64,000 nt of DNA from Isoetes taiwanensis (taxonomy: Eukaryota; Streptophyta; Lycopodiopsida; Isoetales; Isoetaceae): assembly GCA_021234155.1 (NCBI GenBank), contig JAJEKV010000025.1:2751339-2815338 (forward strand), written 5' to 3'. Below, in pieces: positions 48,891 to 60,770 of the stretch. Position numbers and translations under genes: made by a program. Positions within the stretch are counted from its first letter, which is position 1; the number at the start of each line of letters is the position of its first letter. Below the pieces are notes generated by a model. It was not told where the DNA came from and did no database searches. It saw only the letters and a list, made by a program, of their open reading frames with translations.

Positions 48891-49378
48891 CTTTCTCCTT
48901 TCCGGCCTCTTCTTTCCCCCTTCCTTGCTTTCTCTGCTTCTCTTCCTTTCTTCTGCTTCTGACCGGAGGCCCTGCTTCTCTGGCTTAGCCGCTCTGGCGA
49001 AACTTCGGCTGCTGTGGAGCTTCTGCCGGCTATGGCTATTGATAGAGAATCATTGGTTGCAGTATGCATGATTGTGTAAGGCTCAGCCCATGACGTTTAT
49101 TTTTCATTGCCATAGTGTTCGTCAAAATTTGGCGTTACTTTTTTTGCATAATACTGGTTACCATCATGATGCAGTTATAGTTCTTGTTATTGCCACCTTT
49201 ATGATGGGGCCCTGTTTAAGTGGGCATTGAAAGCATTTCTCGTCAAGCAAGAATTTGTCCATATGGTTCTAATCAGTTTAACATGGGTTTTGCAACAAAC
49301 AATCGTGCATGCATTCCACATGCATTTAGCATTCTTTTTATCAGAATGGTCTCTTAAATTGGTCTTTGCTAATTACAG

Positions 49379-50965
49379 GTGTTTTTGTTCTTGAATTTCA
49401 ACGATAGCAATGCAGATGAGTTTAACGCTTTGTATGCAGAGCTTGATGCACCAATGAGGGAAAAAGGTTTAAGATTTCTTCTTATAGATGCTATGGATAA
49501 CAAAGAAGTCTTGAAAGTCGTTTTTTTCATTGAGACTTCTTCGTGTATAATTTGCTCTTAATACTGTTGTTCTCATCTTCCATGCTTGCATTTGATTGTG
49601 CATTTAATTTTGCAGCATTTTGGCGTTCATGTGGATAAGCTCCCTTTTATTATGTTTCAAGACACAACAAATAAAAAATATGCTTTGGAGAATATGAGAA
49701 TCAATGAGTTGGAAACCTTTTTTGAAGATTACCTTGTAGGTACTTTTCATGCAAACCAAGATGCATTAGTATTTTACGCTTCTTCTGACTCCTGTTTTAC
49801 TTGAACAATACAGGATGGAAAAGCAAAAGAATGGGTATTATCTGAGCCAATTCCTCTGAAGAATGACGAACCAGTGAAAGTTGCTGTGCGTAACTCGATA
49901 GAGAATGAAGTGTTTAAGTCTGGGAAAGACAGTGCGTCTAAGCCTCACATTGTGTAGTGTGTATTATATGCTTCTAACCTAGAGATATTTGAAGCTAAAG
50001 TCAGATGAATTTCAAAGATACCTTCCTTAGCACTTTGAAGAGCATAATGTAAGCATTTGCAGAGCCCCCTTGAAAATTATTTTGACAACTTTAAACGTGC
50101 CAGCCTGCTCTTTAAATAGATATGGACAGAATAGGGCTAGTCATAAACAGATTACACTGCAGAAACATCATTGTTTGTCAGAGAAGTTTGAAAAGGAAGT
50201 AAAATAAATACATGGGGCCGATGTATTAGACTTGTTGCTTTCTGTGCTCCAAGTTGAACCGATGGATTGAAAACATTGGAAAGAAGTCTTCCTGTTAGAC
50301 AATTATGCTGGCCGTTTTGATTGGTCTCAGATGTTGTTTCTTTTCTTATCTAAATGCCAATATTGATTTTCCTGTTCAGTAAATGAATTGAAACTAATAT
50401 TTTTTTACTTTGATTTGCTGCAGTTCTGCTTGACTACTATGCACCTTGGTGTGGCCATTGCAAGAAGTTAGCTCCCACACTCAGGGAGGTCGCAGAACAC
50501 TTTAAGGATGACTCCCAAATAATGATTGCAAAAATGGTGCGCCCATGAATTGCTGTTTGAGTGGAAACTGTTCTAAATAAGTGGAAAAAGGGTTATATAT
50601 ATAGCCGCAGTTTTCTCCTGGATATGATCTACTCCCCCACATGGAAAATTAGTGGTATGGAAAATTAAGGTTATTATTTTGGTTTGAATTTATGGGTAAA
50701 TTCTCCTATTTCTAGTTAATATTATCATGCTCTCATTTTAATTGACTTTCATGGATTTATTTTGCTATCATATTACAGGATGCTACCAAGAATGACGTTC
50801 CCTGAGTTTAAGGTACAAGGCTTTCCCACAATTTACATATTCTCTCCCAACAAGGAAATAATCCCATATGGCGGTGTTCGAACGAAAGAGAGGTTCATTA
50901 AATTTATTAATGAGCATAGGTCACCTTCCACAAATGGTGAGAAGGAACAGAGAGATAAGCTTTAG
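49379..50965 (+). pseudogene. Protein disulfide isomerase fragment (b' and a' domains), frameshifted
   Basis: Five exons of a PDIL1-type protein disulfide isomerase of the ER lumen: 49379-49516, 49616-49735, 49814-49931, 50424-50536, 50779-50965, each with GT/AG borders. Exons 1-2 give b'-domain sequence (VFLFLNFNDSN, VHVDKLPFIMFQDTTNKKY). Exon 3 has SEPIPLKNDEPVKV, and exon 4 the a'-domain active site [14 protein letters not shown]. Exon 5 reads DATKNDVP, then loses frame (a two-base loss or equivalent), then EFKVQGFPTIYIFSPNKE, ending RDKL instead of a standard KDEL-type signal. The first catalytic domain and signal peptide are absent. It has moved as DNA, not as a spliced copy, because introns remain. 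Confidence 0.88.
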
Positions 50966-51023
50966 AAGTATAAGCATTATTGTGGTCCAAAGGGCATGTG
51001 TTAATGGCTGATCATTTATGATT

Positions 51024-51871
51024 GGGAAATTTCTAAAATTGCCCCTATATTTCCTAGAAATTATGAATATACCCTTGTATTTATTTTAATTGTGAAAATG
51101 CCCTTACGTCACATACAACTAAATACGAAAACAGAATTTTCCACATCGTTCTTTGTCTTCGGATCTGCGGGGCGTGAATGATTCAATGCAGATCTACTTG
51201 TTGCTCTCACAAACATCATTACCATCTTGCCAAGATAAGGATGATGCAACAATTATTCAGTTCGCATCTTTTAAATATTCAGTTTGATTTGCTGTAGTCC
51301 CTTCCGAAGCCCTTTGCAGCCAATGTTTCTGTAAGAAATGGAGCATTGTGAATGTTGTTATCCCTGGTTGCAAGCAGAAACAGATTGTATGGGGACGTTA
51401 TTCAAATAATCAAGCTAGTTTTGATGCGGGATGGAGTGATTTCTGTTTGTTGCATCGTATAAAAGAGGAACTGAATAAGTGCAACAATATTAAGTGATAA
51501 ATCCATTACCATCTTGCAAAATAAGGATGATGAAATTATTGAGACAGAACGTTTCCTTATTCCATTTTTCGTTTTCACATGCAGCATCATACCCAAATCA
51601 CCGAAATGCTAAAGCCACAGAAAAATATTCACCGAAAAAAGGCAACAAATCCTCATCTTCATGGGCAAGGCATTTTATGATGAGATCCTTCTCAATGGGA
51701 CTGATATAGCAAGAATTCGTGGCCTGATTTGAAAGAGCATTCCATGTACGACTGAATTGAGAGGGGTCGCAGGCACAAAACAACAGAACAGGGGCATTTT
51801 GATAATTTATTAAAATAAAGGGGCATTTTAACAATTTCACCAAAATACAAGGGCATTTTTATAATTTGCCC
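51024..51871. mobile_element. 848-bp Mutator-type element with 9-bp target duplication
   Basis: TTTATGATT flanks it on both sides (51015-51023 and 51872-51880). The ends are imperfect inverted repeats of about 30 bases: GGGAAATTTCTAAAATTGCC on the left and, inverted, GGGCAAATTATAAAAATGCC on the right, with a further CCCTTGTATTT-like word shared. A 9-bp duplication with G-starting ends fits the Mutator superfamily. There is no ORF of note, so it is non-autonomous. It lies just after the PDI pseudogene. Confidence 0.88.
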
Positions 51872-52262
51872 TTTATGATTTTATATACTACTAATGGGAA
51901 TGTCAATAGCACCCCACAGATTATCCTTGCCCATGGAATTAAATTATCTCATAATTGTAGCCATCCAGATGGCAGTACTATGTCATGAATAGCAGATTGG
52001 TTGAATAGATTCATGCTACAAAGTTCAAAGGGTTCCTATATTTTCAAGCAAAATAAAATAACAGTTTCATACAATGGAGGGTAGACTTTTATATTTTATG
52101 TAATTGGTAAAGAAGGATGTTTGTTACTCTTCTTCCTGCGAAGCCTTATGTGGCTGGGAATAACTCCATAGAATGTGTTTACGGCTTAGAAACCTCATTT
52201 CTGTACTTTGCAATATAAAGTTCTTTTAAAATATTGCACCATTGAGAAAACATTTTAAATCG

Positions 52263-53054
52263 CCCTTCTCTTATAGTATTTTGCGAATCTTGTTATACAG
52301 TATAGCAAATTTTGTACTTGCATACCCCACAAACGAGGAACTTTACGTACGGTGTAGATTAAGGAATAAGGGGTGAATATGCCTATCCAACAGCTCTTGT
52401 TGCCCGGAGTCATCCCCCGTGTGAATATGCACCTAAACCAAAGGGGGTTTAAGGGGGATTTTAATTTAAATGTGTTAGACCCAATGGTTGTGTTAATTAA
52501 TGTCAATGGTAGTTATGTGTTGGTTGTTAATGTCAATGGTTGTTATGTGTTGGTTGTTATGTGTTGGAGGATTTAATTTTTATATGTTGGATGTTAATGG
52601 TTTGTGTTGCAAAAAAAATTTGGCCCCCTTATTGGCCTTAGGGACGTCACCAGTGTGACAAAAATTTTAGAATTCAAACCAGGAAAAAACTAGAATTCAT
52701 TTGAGGCTTTCATCACCTGTAGCTTTTGAAGTTCATCACAATAAAACAAATAGAACATAAGTAAAACTTACCATAAAGATAGAGCAGATTGATCCCATTA
52801 TTCTGAAAGTCATAAAGTTTGCAACACCCATACACAAACATTTTTCAACTGGAATTTAACAGCAGCCTTTGGCCTCCACGGATTCTTATGGTGAGAAACC
52901 AAAGTGGGAAACTTTTCTGCTTGTTAGCACAAGGATCTAGAAGCCTTGGAATTTGCCTAATAACTACCTCAAAATCTAAAAATATATGGTAATTTTTTGC
53001 AAGCTTCATTCGGAATGAGCCATAAAACAATATCCAATAGCGCAATCCTGTATG
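52263..53054 (-). repeat. Inner half of a second long-arm MULE right arm
   Basis: This matches 22051-22400 and then 27240-27695: TTATAGTATTTTGCGAATCT, the MITE-like core end, TGTTAGACCCAATGGTTGTG, and TAAAACAATATCCAATA. It stops abruptly near 53054, where copia sequence starts. The continuation of this arm lies inverted at 58658-59394. Confidence 0.88.
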
Positions 53055-55668
53055 TATCAGTCTTGCCATTACCAAACCTGACAAGCATAGTCTGTGGCAC
53101 TATCGTCTTTGGCACATCGGTGCAGCACGTTTACGTATTCTCATTCGTCAAGGTCGACTAAAATCTCCACTGTTCTCTGATCCCTGCAATGTATGTCTTC
53201 AAAGCAAGACCACTCGAAGTTCTTTTCCAAGATCTGATTCTCATACTGATAGGAAATTGCAACTCCTGCACACAGATCTTGTTGGCCCCATTAAACCCCA
53301 AGACTTTTAATGGAGCTCAGTATGTACTAACAATTCTAGATGATTTTAGCAGAAAACTCTTCATTTCTCTTCTCAAATCCAAAGGGGAGACTTGCAGTAC
53401 AATCATCAGACTTTCAAAGGAGATGGAGAGGCAATCTAATCACAAAATTGCAATCATCAGAAGTGACGGTGGAGGAGAATTTTGCTCAAATACTTTCAAT
53501 GATTTCTATTCATCTAATGGAATTCAACATCAATTGTCTGCTCTTCAGACTCCAGAGTAGAATGGCAGAGTAGAGAGGGCCAATAGGACTCTTATTGAGA
53601 CAACTATAACTATATTATTGGCTATGGAGGTTCCAACACACTTTTGGAGAGAAGCAATGAACACTGCAGCATATCTGATCAATAGATCTCCACATAAGGT
53701 AATTCAGAATCAAGTACCAGAAGATGTTTGGTCTGGATCCAATGTCTCATACAAACATTTCAAAGTTTTTGGTTGTAGATCTTTTGTGCATGTTGCTAGT
53801 CATCCAAAACTTGCTCCCAAGACAAAAGAATGCATGTTTATAGGGTACCGCACCAACAGGAAAGCTTATAGATTCTTTGATGTTGAAAAAGGGAAGCTTG
53901 TCATCTCCTGCCATGCCACCTTTAATGAGTATGAATCATGCTCTTTGCCACGATCAGCAGATATGCCATCAACCTTTATAATTCTTGATGAAATTGCAGA
54001 ATCCATACCTGCTGTATCTCTCAGATCTGAATCCTATGACACCTGTGCCTCTGATCATGTTGCTTCCAAAACTGTACAGGTCTCCTCATCAGGTCCCTGC
54101 CCTATAGATGATACATCTGAGCCTTATTTCATAGATGAATCACCTGTTGAACCAGTTCTGCCTCTTCATGATAAACCCCCTGTTTCCACTCGACCTATTC
54201 GAAATCCTAAACCACTGTCTGGGCCAAAGATTATACCTTTATTGCTTCAGAAAAACCTACTGAACCACAATGCTATCAAGAGGTATTGAAGGGCCTTTTA
54301 AGCATCAATAAATTGAAGCCATGCAGCAAGAGATGAATTCTATTCAAGAAGCTGAGACTTAGATTCTTGTTACACGACCCACATACCGGCATGTAGTTAG
54401 ATCGAGATGGGTGTTTAAATTGAAATTTAACAGTGATGGAAGCATTGCAAGATTCAAGGCCAGATTGGTAGCCAAATGTTTCTCTCAGATTGCTGGAATT
54501 GTATGCAGAGATGTTTATACTAGTAGCAAGGATGGTTTCTGTTCTTGTGATTCTTGCATATGCGACACTCAATCATTTCTTCATGGTACCTTGAAAGAGG
54601 AAGTTTTCTTGGAGCAGCCAGAAGGTTTCAACAAGGGACACAATAAGGAGATGGTGTGTAAGCACCTCGGGCTTGGTATGAAAGACTACATGACACTTTG
54701 ATTCAGCTCAAGTTTCAGCAAAGCATCAATGATGCAAGTGTTTACTTCAGACATGATTCTCAACCTTTGATTGTCCTTTGTTATGTTGATGATCTGTTGA
54801 TTGTAGCAGCAGATGACAAAGACCTTCAAAATCTCAAGGGTCAACTTCAATCAGAGTTCAAGATGAAAGATCTTGGACAAGTTCATTATTTTCTCGGTCT
54901 AGAGATTCATTATGATCAAACTCTTGGTTCAATGCATATCAGTCAATCTAAGTACCTGCAGGATCTCTTATCTCACACCAATATGCTTGCATGTAATCCT
55001 GTTACAACTCCTCTCGACCCTGGCCTTGTTATGCTTCCTACTGATCCAGATTGTTCCTCTCAATTGCTTTTCTATCATGATCAATACCGTCATATCATTG
55101 GAACCATAAATTTTGCAGTTACAGCCACTAGACCTGATCTAGCCTTAGCTTTTTGCAAATTAAGCCAATTCTGTAATCATCCAAAAGGGACTCATTGCAA
55201 TTCATTAAAGAGATGTCTAAGATATCTTGCAGGTACACATCATCATGGAATACATTATCAGGCCAGTCGGGGAAAATCAGAAATCATGGGCTACTGTGAC
55301 TCAGATTGGGCAGGAGATCAGCATGATCGAAAATCAACATCTGGATACGTGTTTGTGTTGGCAGGGAGTGCAATTAGCTGGGGCAATACGAAGCAGAAAT
55401 GTGTGGCTCAATCAACAACAGAAGCTGAGTATATATCACTTGCAAATGCATGCAATGAGGCAGTATGGGAATGAAACACATCGATATCAGGTATCATATG
55501 ATCAGAGATTTGGTGGAAAGTGGACTCATAAAATTACACTATTGTCCAATAGAAGACATGATTGCAGATATGTTAACCAAGGCCCTGCCACAGCTGAAGT
55601 TCTCAAAAATTTTGAAGGCTCTCAACTTCGACAAGAATCCAATTATCTGATCTATATTCGAGTGGGGG
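53054..55668 (+). pseudogene. Copia pol half (integrase, RT, RNase H)
   Basis: The sequence starts within the GAG-pre-integrase region (LWHYRLWHIGAARLR, 53095-53140, then CNVCLQSK) and continues with integrase HTDLVGPIKP (53270) and IIRSDGGGEF (53455). A stop (TAG) sits after SALQTPE at 53560. RT: SRWVFKLKFNSDG (54405), a deleted central part, LCYVDDLLIVAAD (54775) and LGQVHYFLGLEI. RNase H: YCDSDWAGDQHDRKSTSGYV (55290) and STTEAEY (55410). A polypurine tract GAGTGGGGG (55660-55668) directly precedes the LTR. The gag half is at 59395-60735 on the other strand. Confidence 0.9.
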
Positions 55669-55914
55669 TGTGAGAAATCATGACGAATATAGATCTAATT
55701 AGGTTTTGCTTCTAATTTCGACTTCTTCTGATATTGTTAGTAGTGGCTATTTATGACTGTAACGGTCATGATATTTCTGTTGTAAAGAGACTATAAAATA
55801 GCAAGTCTCCTATGAAAAAAGTACCAAGCTATCTTGAGCATTTTGTACTTCGTTTTGTATTCAAAATATCTTTCTTGTGATCTATTGCATACGTCTGTAT
55901 TTCAAATTCTCTCA
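55669..55914 (+). repeat. Copia 3' LTR
   Basis: It starts TGTGAGAAATCATGACG right after the polypurine tract and ends TTCTCTCA. It matches the inverted LTR at 60771-60989 except for about 27 extra bases near its end (a deletion in the other copy) and scattered substitutions. It is followed by ATTGC (55915-55919), a one-mismatch partner of the target duplication at the other end. Confidence 0.9.
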
Positions 55915-56063
55915 ATTGCCCTCCGGTGGCCCGAGAGTGTGTTTTCATGGGTTCTATTTCGTTCCTTTGTGTTGGATCTTGTTTGTTTTATGTGGAAGCA
56001 AAATCCAAATAGTACAACATATGGGATCAATATTCTTAGACCAAAGTAGCATGCAAGTTCTTT

Positions 56064-56291
56064 TTACATCTGTCTGGGAAACATGACCAAAACTTGGAGA
56101 GTTGCAAAGATAATAATTGTGATGCCAATATATCTATGTGAGTGGTATTCACGGCCAACAGATTTATGCCCTAAATAAAGCCCTATGCCCCAAGCAGTGA
56201 TTCCTAGAGCATAACCAGAAGTTTGGAAAAGGATATGGAGGTAAAACCAAGCAGGACCAAACCTTTGAATGGACGGAGATACCTGGCACAC
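56064..56291 (-). pseudogene. Exon fragment of a DOMON / cytochrome b561 protein
   Basis: One open stretch of 75 codons reads FGPAWFYLHILFQTSGYALG, then a second helix-like stretch, EYHSHRYIGITIIIFATLQV and ends MFPRQM. This matches the transmembrane core of plant cytochrome b561 with DOMON domain proteins, which carry electrons across the plasma membrane using ascorbate. Two His residues at heme-ligand positions (LHILF and SHRYIG) are present. No neighbouring exons with the DOMON domain or remaining helices were found within 1 kb, so this is an isolated gene piece. It lies in the inverted segment between copia and the LINE tail. Confidence 0.75.
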
Positions 56292-56299
56292 GTAGCTTC

Positions 56300-57190
56300 A
56301 AGGATGAGAAGGAAAAATCCATGAGTATTTTTAAGATCCTTGAGTATTTTTAAGATGCTGCCTAGGAAACATCTATGGTTCCATAGCTATCTCATTTAGA
56401 AAGAGAATGCCGTGCTGGAGCATCACCATTTACTGTGCTAGCTCTGTTCCATAAATGGTGCAGCTTGCCAGGAGTGCTGCTGAAACTCAACTTAGCATTT
56501 GAAGAATGTGGAGCTACTTGTAAGTTGAATTGCTTAAGGCAATTAATGCACTGCTTCTAGCCATCTATCCTTCTGTGCTAGGATGAATTCCCCATCCTAT
56601 TTCTAGTATGGTGCCAGTTCTAGTATAAGCCAATTCTGCTCCTTGTTTCACCAGACTAGAGCAATTTGAAAATGTTTTGCTTGAGCTGCTAAATGTGAGA
56701 CCCGTCTAGCAGGCCCTCTGCACTTGAACTGACAACACAACTACAATCACATGAGAGAAAATTTTAACCCCAAATGTTAGGTTCATAATCTTTGCACAAA
56801 TCTTTCTGATAATACCTTTTTGCAGCAAATGCTTGGGGCCACGGAACCCAAATGGCTCCCTGCCTCTACGTCCGCTTCTGCCAAAAGCTAGAGGATTTGT
56901 ATGGGCACCACTGGCTATGGCGATCCGGTTGTGCTAGATGAGAAATAAATATGTGCTAATGTAGAGACCGGAAAGGGGCACAGATTCGCAGAAAAGGGGG
57001 TAGGTCCCCTGTAACAGAAGCGATGACACTGAAGCTAATCTTTGACTACAGAAGAAACAAGAAGAATCTTTGGCCACGTCTTAGCAACAGAGCTTCGTGG
57101 TTGAAATCATGGTCTTTTATCTACAGGGATTGACAGGGATCGGAAATAACCCAAACCCTCAAACATATGGAAGCACAGTAGTAGCAACGC
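56300..57190. other. Unassigned sequence in the inverted segment
   Basis: No convincing ORF or known repeat is seen. It may be intron or flank of the cytochrome b561 gene piece. Confidence 0.3.
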
Positions 57191-57194
57191 AATT

Positions 57195-57375
57195 GTCATA
57201 GTCGGTCAAGCGGTTCGAACAACACCGACCTGCAACAGGGCTGACCGCCAGTTTATTGGCAACAACAAGTTTGAAGCAGTTTTTGGTATATTCTAGGTAT
57301 ATGTCGCATATACTTGGAATATGCCAAAACCCCATATAAGCAAGGGTTTTCCCCCCTAGGGGCAACCCAAAAACA
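57195..57375 (-). repeat. Dispersed repeat, copy 2 (inverse of 48712-48890)
   Basis: This is the reverse complement of copy 1 with about 10-15 percent visible differences, from GGTTCGAACAACACCGACCT to CCCTAGGGGCAACCCAAAAA. It would be a direct repeat of copy 1 if the proposed 53054-59394 inversion were undone. Confidence 0.8.
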
Positions 57376-57627
57376 ATGTTGAAAAATAGAGGATAACTAT
57401 TGTTTTCAACCATAATATTTAAAATTAACTATATAATATTGGAATTACAGAAAGGATGTTATATTGAAGATTGTAGAATATAAGTAGGAAGTAAAACAAA
57501 CAAATTAGTTAATCTGTGGCAAACGAGAACCGTTGAAAAATAACTTGTTGTACTTTTCACTTATGGAATACAAATATTGGTGGTTGCTCAAATGAGATTT
57601 TGAACCTGTGCATCTGCTTGGCCATTA

Positions 57628-58285
57628 GAATAGAATAGAATAGAATAGGTTTTTAGCATCCACGGAGACCAATTGGCCTATGGGACCCAAACAAAAAAGA
57701 GAGCAGCAAGCATATTCTTGTGAGTTAAAACCCCTCCCGAAGAAGGGTTTTCGAGGGAAAAACCTTAGCGATAATAAGCATCTTTGGCACAACGTACAAT
57801 TGCATAGGGACGGTTCAATGCCGCCCCCCGGAGGACACAAGCGAGCCGTGCATCCATAACCTCACGGAGGTGCGACCCCAACAAACCCATCGACGCCAGT
57901 AGTCAATAAGCGATGCAACGGCTGGCCGGGCACTAATGTCGAACATATCGCTCTCGGATATGGGCAAATCTGCCGGGCAGATCTGGAGGGCATGACATTC
58001 ATCCTCAATCGCGCCCTGGTGGCAACACTGGCAAAGCCTTTGCTCTCGTGCTTCCCGGGCCCAACGCCCTATTTCAATGCGGAGGCGATGTGCCCCCGTG
58101 CGAATGGAAGCTATAGAGGATATACCAAGGTAGTAGTTTTCCTGCAAGGCGTCTCCACAAAGATCCACATGCAAGCCTCCTCTTAATCTCTGGTGAGTCT
58201 TCTGGATATTGTAAACGACCAAGGTCCTGCCATCATCATGCAAGGACGGCAATAACTTATTCAAAATTCTAGGCCGCAAGAAGTA
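57628..58285 (-). pseudogene. 5'-truncated LINE 3' end with (ATTCT)n tail
   Basis: The minus strand from 58279 reads AHRLRIEIGRWAREAREQRL, then CQCCHQGAIEDECHALQICP (Cys/His cluster). The conserved 3' module follows at 57770-57650 (GGTTTTTCCCTCGAAAACCC on the minus strand), then TGGGTCCCATAGGCCAATTG, and the ATTCT repeats at 57628-57647. It is the same family as the LINEs at 1-4176 and 6425-8475. Confidence 0.85.
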
Positions 58286-58461
58286 TACTGAGAAAAACCA
58301 GGCCGCAAATACACCAATTCTGAGAAATTCTAGGCTGGAAAAAAACTGGGAAACTACCTGTCAACTAGCAAAACAAGCAGCACATCTGTTCCAATCTGAG
58401 CCCAGGAGGAACCACGATCAGGACGTCTTCAGCATTTGAAAAAATTATTTACAAATAAACA

Positions 58462-58515
58462 TAGTAGCCAAAACCCCATATAAGCAAGGGTTTTTCCCCC
58501 TGGGGGCAACCAAAA
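58462..58515 (-). repeat. Dispersed repeat, copy 3 (outer part)
   Basis: CCAAAACCCCATATAAGCAA, GGGTTTTTCCCCCTGGGGGC and AACCAAAAAAT match the outer end of the repeat at 57320-57375. Confidence 0.7.
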
Positions 58516-58657
58516 AATATCCATTGAAAGAAATATTTTGTGAAATATGAAACAACAGAGCATACATTGACCTAGAGCATCCCGTGAATTTTCAAAAGTT
58601 TAGGTGCATTTCGTGAAAGCAGAAGAGCATTTAAGAATTTTTTTTTCCTCTTAAGCT

Positions 58658-59394
58658 AATATGTAGCATAATAACAGGGGATTTTCTTTGTGTTTTTGTA
58701 CGCTTTTCACTAAGGTTTTTCTATGATTTCATGATGTATTCAAATGGATGTACTAATGCGTACATCTAGAGTGCACCATTTCTGAGCCATTGATTTTAGT
58801 TTTTTTTTTCAATGGTCAACAACCAATGGCTCACAACAAAAGCCCTTTTTTTGTGCGTGTGGTGCATAATAGTCAACAACCAATGGCTCACAACAAAAGC
58901 CCTCTTTTTATGTGTGTGGTGCATAATGGGCACATGAAGAGCTTGAAGGGCGCATGAAGGGCTTGAAGGGCGCATATAGTGCATGTAGTGCAGTTTCTCC
59001 GCCGGCAACACATTTCTTATCATAACTTTTGATCCTGAGCTCTGTTTCAGATGATTTTTATTGCTTGGAAAGCTCTCTCCGAGATCTTTTTGATAGTGTA
59101 TGATATGGATATGTTTGGTTAAGTTATCTATGCTAAAACAACAATTTTTTCGGCCGGGTTGGGCACATGAAGGGCTTGAAGGGCGCATGTAGTGCAGTTT
59201 TCCCGCCGGCAACACATTTCTTATTATAACTTATGATACAAAGCTCTGTTTCAGATGATTTTTATTGCGTTGGAAAGTTCTCTCCGAGATCTTTTTGATA
59301 GTGTATGATATGGATATGTTTTATTAAATTATCTATGTTAAAACAACAATTTTTCGGCCGGATTTGGTAGGCTTTCACATCCTACCAGCTGATT
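58658..59394 (+). repeat. Outer half of the second long-arm MULE arm (displaced by inversion)
   Basis: It starts AATATGTAGCATAATAACAG like the left end at 20399. It contains the two 215-bp units and ends at GGTAGGCTTTCACATCCTAC, then CAGCTGATT. It then meets copia gag sequence. Its orientation is opposite to that expected next to 52263-53054. Confidence 0.88.
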
Positions 59395-60735
59395 ATCAAG
59401 AACATGCCTTTGATTTTGCAACCGGTACCAAGTTCTTGTTCTTTCCCCAGCAAGCAAGATCTTCTTGTTAGCATTCAACACTTGGCAAGAATTATGAAGA
59501 AAGACAACTTGAAGGCCAGCATCTGTAATCTTACATACAGATACCAAGTTTTTATGCAATCCAGAAACATGAAGTACTCCCGTTATGACCTTTTTGACTC
59601 CATGTTGAAAATGAATGACCATATTTCCAACACCAACTGCAACCTGACGACGATTATCTCCCATTCGAACCACTCGTTGAGATTGCAGTTTTTCATATGA
59701 GATGAACGACTCTTGATGAGGAGTCGTATGAGATGTCGCTCCAGAGTCAATATACCAGAAATGATCATTGTGCTTTACATCAGAGTCTGCAATGACAAAA
59801 AACAGATAATCATGAGTTTCATCTTGCTCATCTTCAATTACTAGACTTGCTTCCTCTATTGCAGGTGATGCTGTCTTCCCTTTGGGTATGGGTGCAGGTA
59901 CAATCCTTAGCAAGATGCCCAGTCTTCTGGCATCTGTAACAGGTAATCTTATTTCGATCAAACTTGCCTTTCTTTGGGGAATCTTTCATGATTGAATCCT
60001 TCTTGGAGGCGACCCTGAGATCAACAAGCATTAAAGCATTAGAGGACTTTGAGTCAGTTCCCTGATCTTAACGTAGAGCTTCATTCTTGACCCGCTTCAT
60101 AGCAGATTCAAATGTATGATCTGCAAGACACCCTTCAAGATTGATGACGAGACCTTCAAATGTTTTTGGAAGGCTATTCAATAGAATGCAGACTTTTTCA
60201 TCTTCTGTGATAGTAGACCCAGTAGCACATAAATCATCATTCAGCTCCTTCATGGTGCAGATATGCTTCATGACATCTCCCCCTTCTTGAAGATGCAGAT
60301 ATGAAGTCATTTGCGTAATGCCAAACGATTCCCAGCATTCTGAGATTCATAATGCTTGAGCAGAACTTGCCACATCTCGTTTGCAGTTCGAGCTCCTTTA
60401 ACCAGATAAGCTGGTGTATCATCAAGACTTGCACAAATGACAAGTCTTGCCTTACGGTATTTCTCTAAGAAATCAGATTTTGGAGCAGACACGGACACAG
60501 ACACCGCATTTGGTGAGTCAGGATCAGAGGATACAGATGCAATGGTGGATTTTGCACTGTCAACAAGCACAACATCCCAAACTTGCTTATCTTCCAATAT
60601 CACCTGCATTCGCCATTTCCACATTTGGAAATTGTTACCACTGAATCGTGGCAACATACGCCAATCACTTTGAGTAAGCGTACTGGTAGCAGCAACAGAA
60701 TCCATGACAATATGACAGAAAAGATAGCAGAACAA
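59395..60735 (-). pseudogene. Copia gag and protease half
   Basis: Gag starts at 60699 (MDSVAATSTLTQSDWRMLPR) and continues with FSGNNFQMWKWRMQ and LVICASLDD. After a frame change it reads through LLNSLPKTFEGLVINL (60200). The zinc knuckle CYRCQKTGHLAKDC lies at 59945-59905 and the protease motif WYIDSGATSHTT at 59750-59715. It ends at WYRLQNQRHVLD by 59395. The element is broken there and pol continues at 53054 on the other strand. Several frameshifts are present. Confidence 0.9.
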
Positions 60736-60756
60736 CTCACGCAGCGAGAAACATGT

Positions 60757-60770
60757 GTGGGCCCATAACC
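60757..60770 (-). promoter_or_regulatory. Copia primer-binding site matching the initiator tRNA-Met anticodon arm
   Basis: Directly inside the 5' LTR the minus strand reads GGTTATGGGCCCA. This is the complement of TGGGCCCATAACC, the anticodon stem-loop of plant initiator tRNA-Met. It implies priming from an internally cut tRNA, as known for Drosophila copia, and not from the tRNA 3' end. Confidence 0.75.

Noticed and set aside
48881-49069. Arg/Glu-rich minus ORF
   Set aside because: Antisense of a C/T-rich stretch, with no supporting feature.
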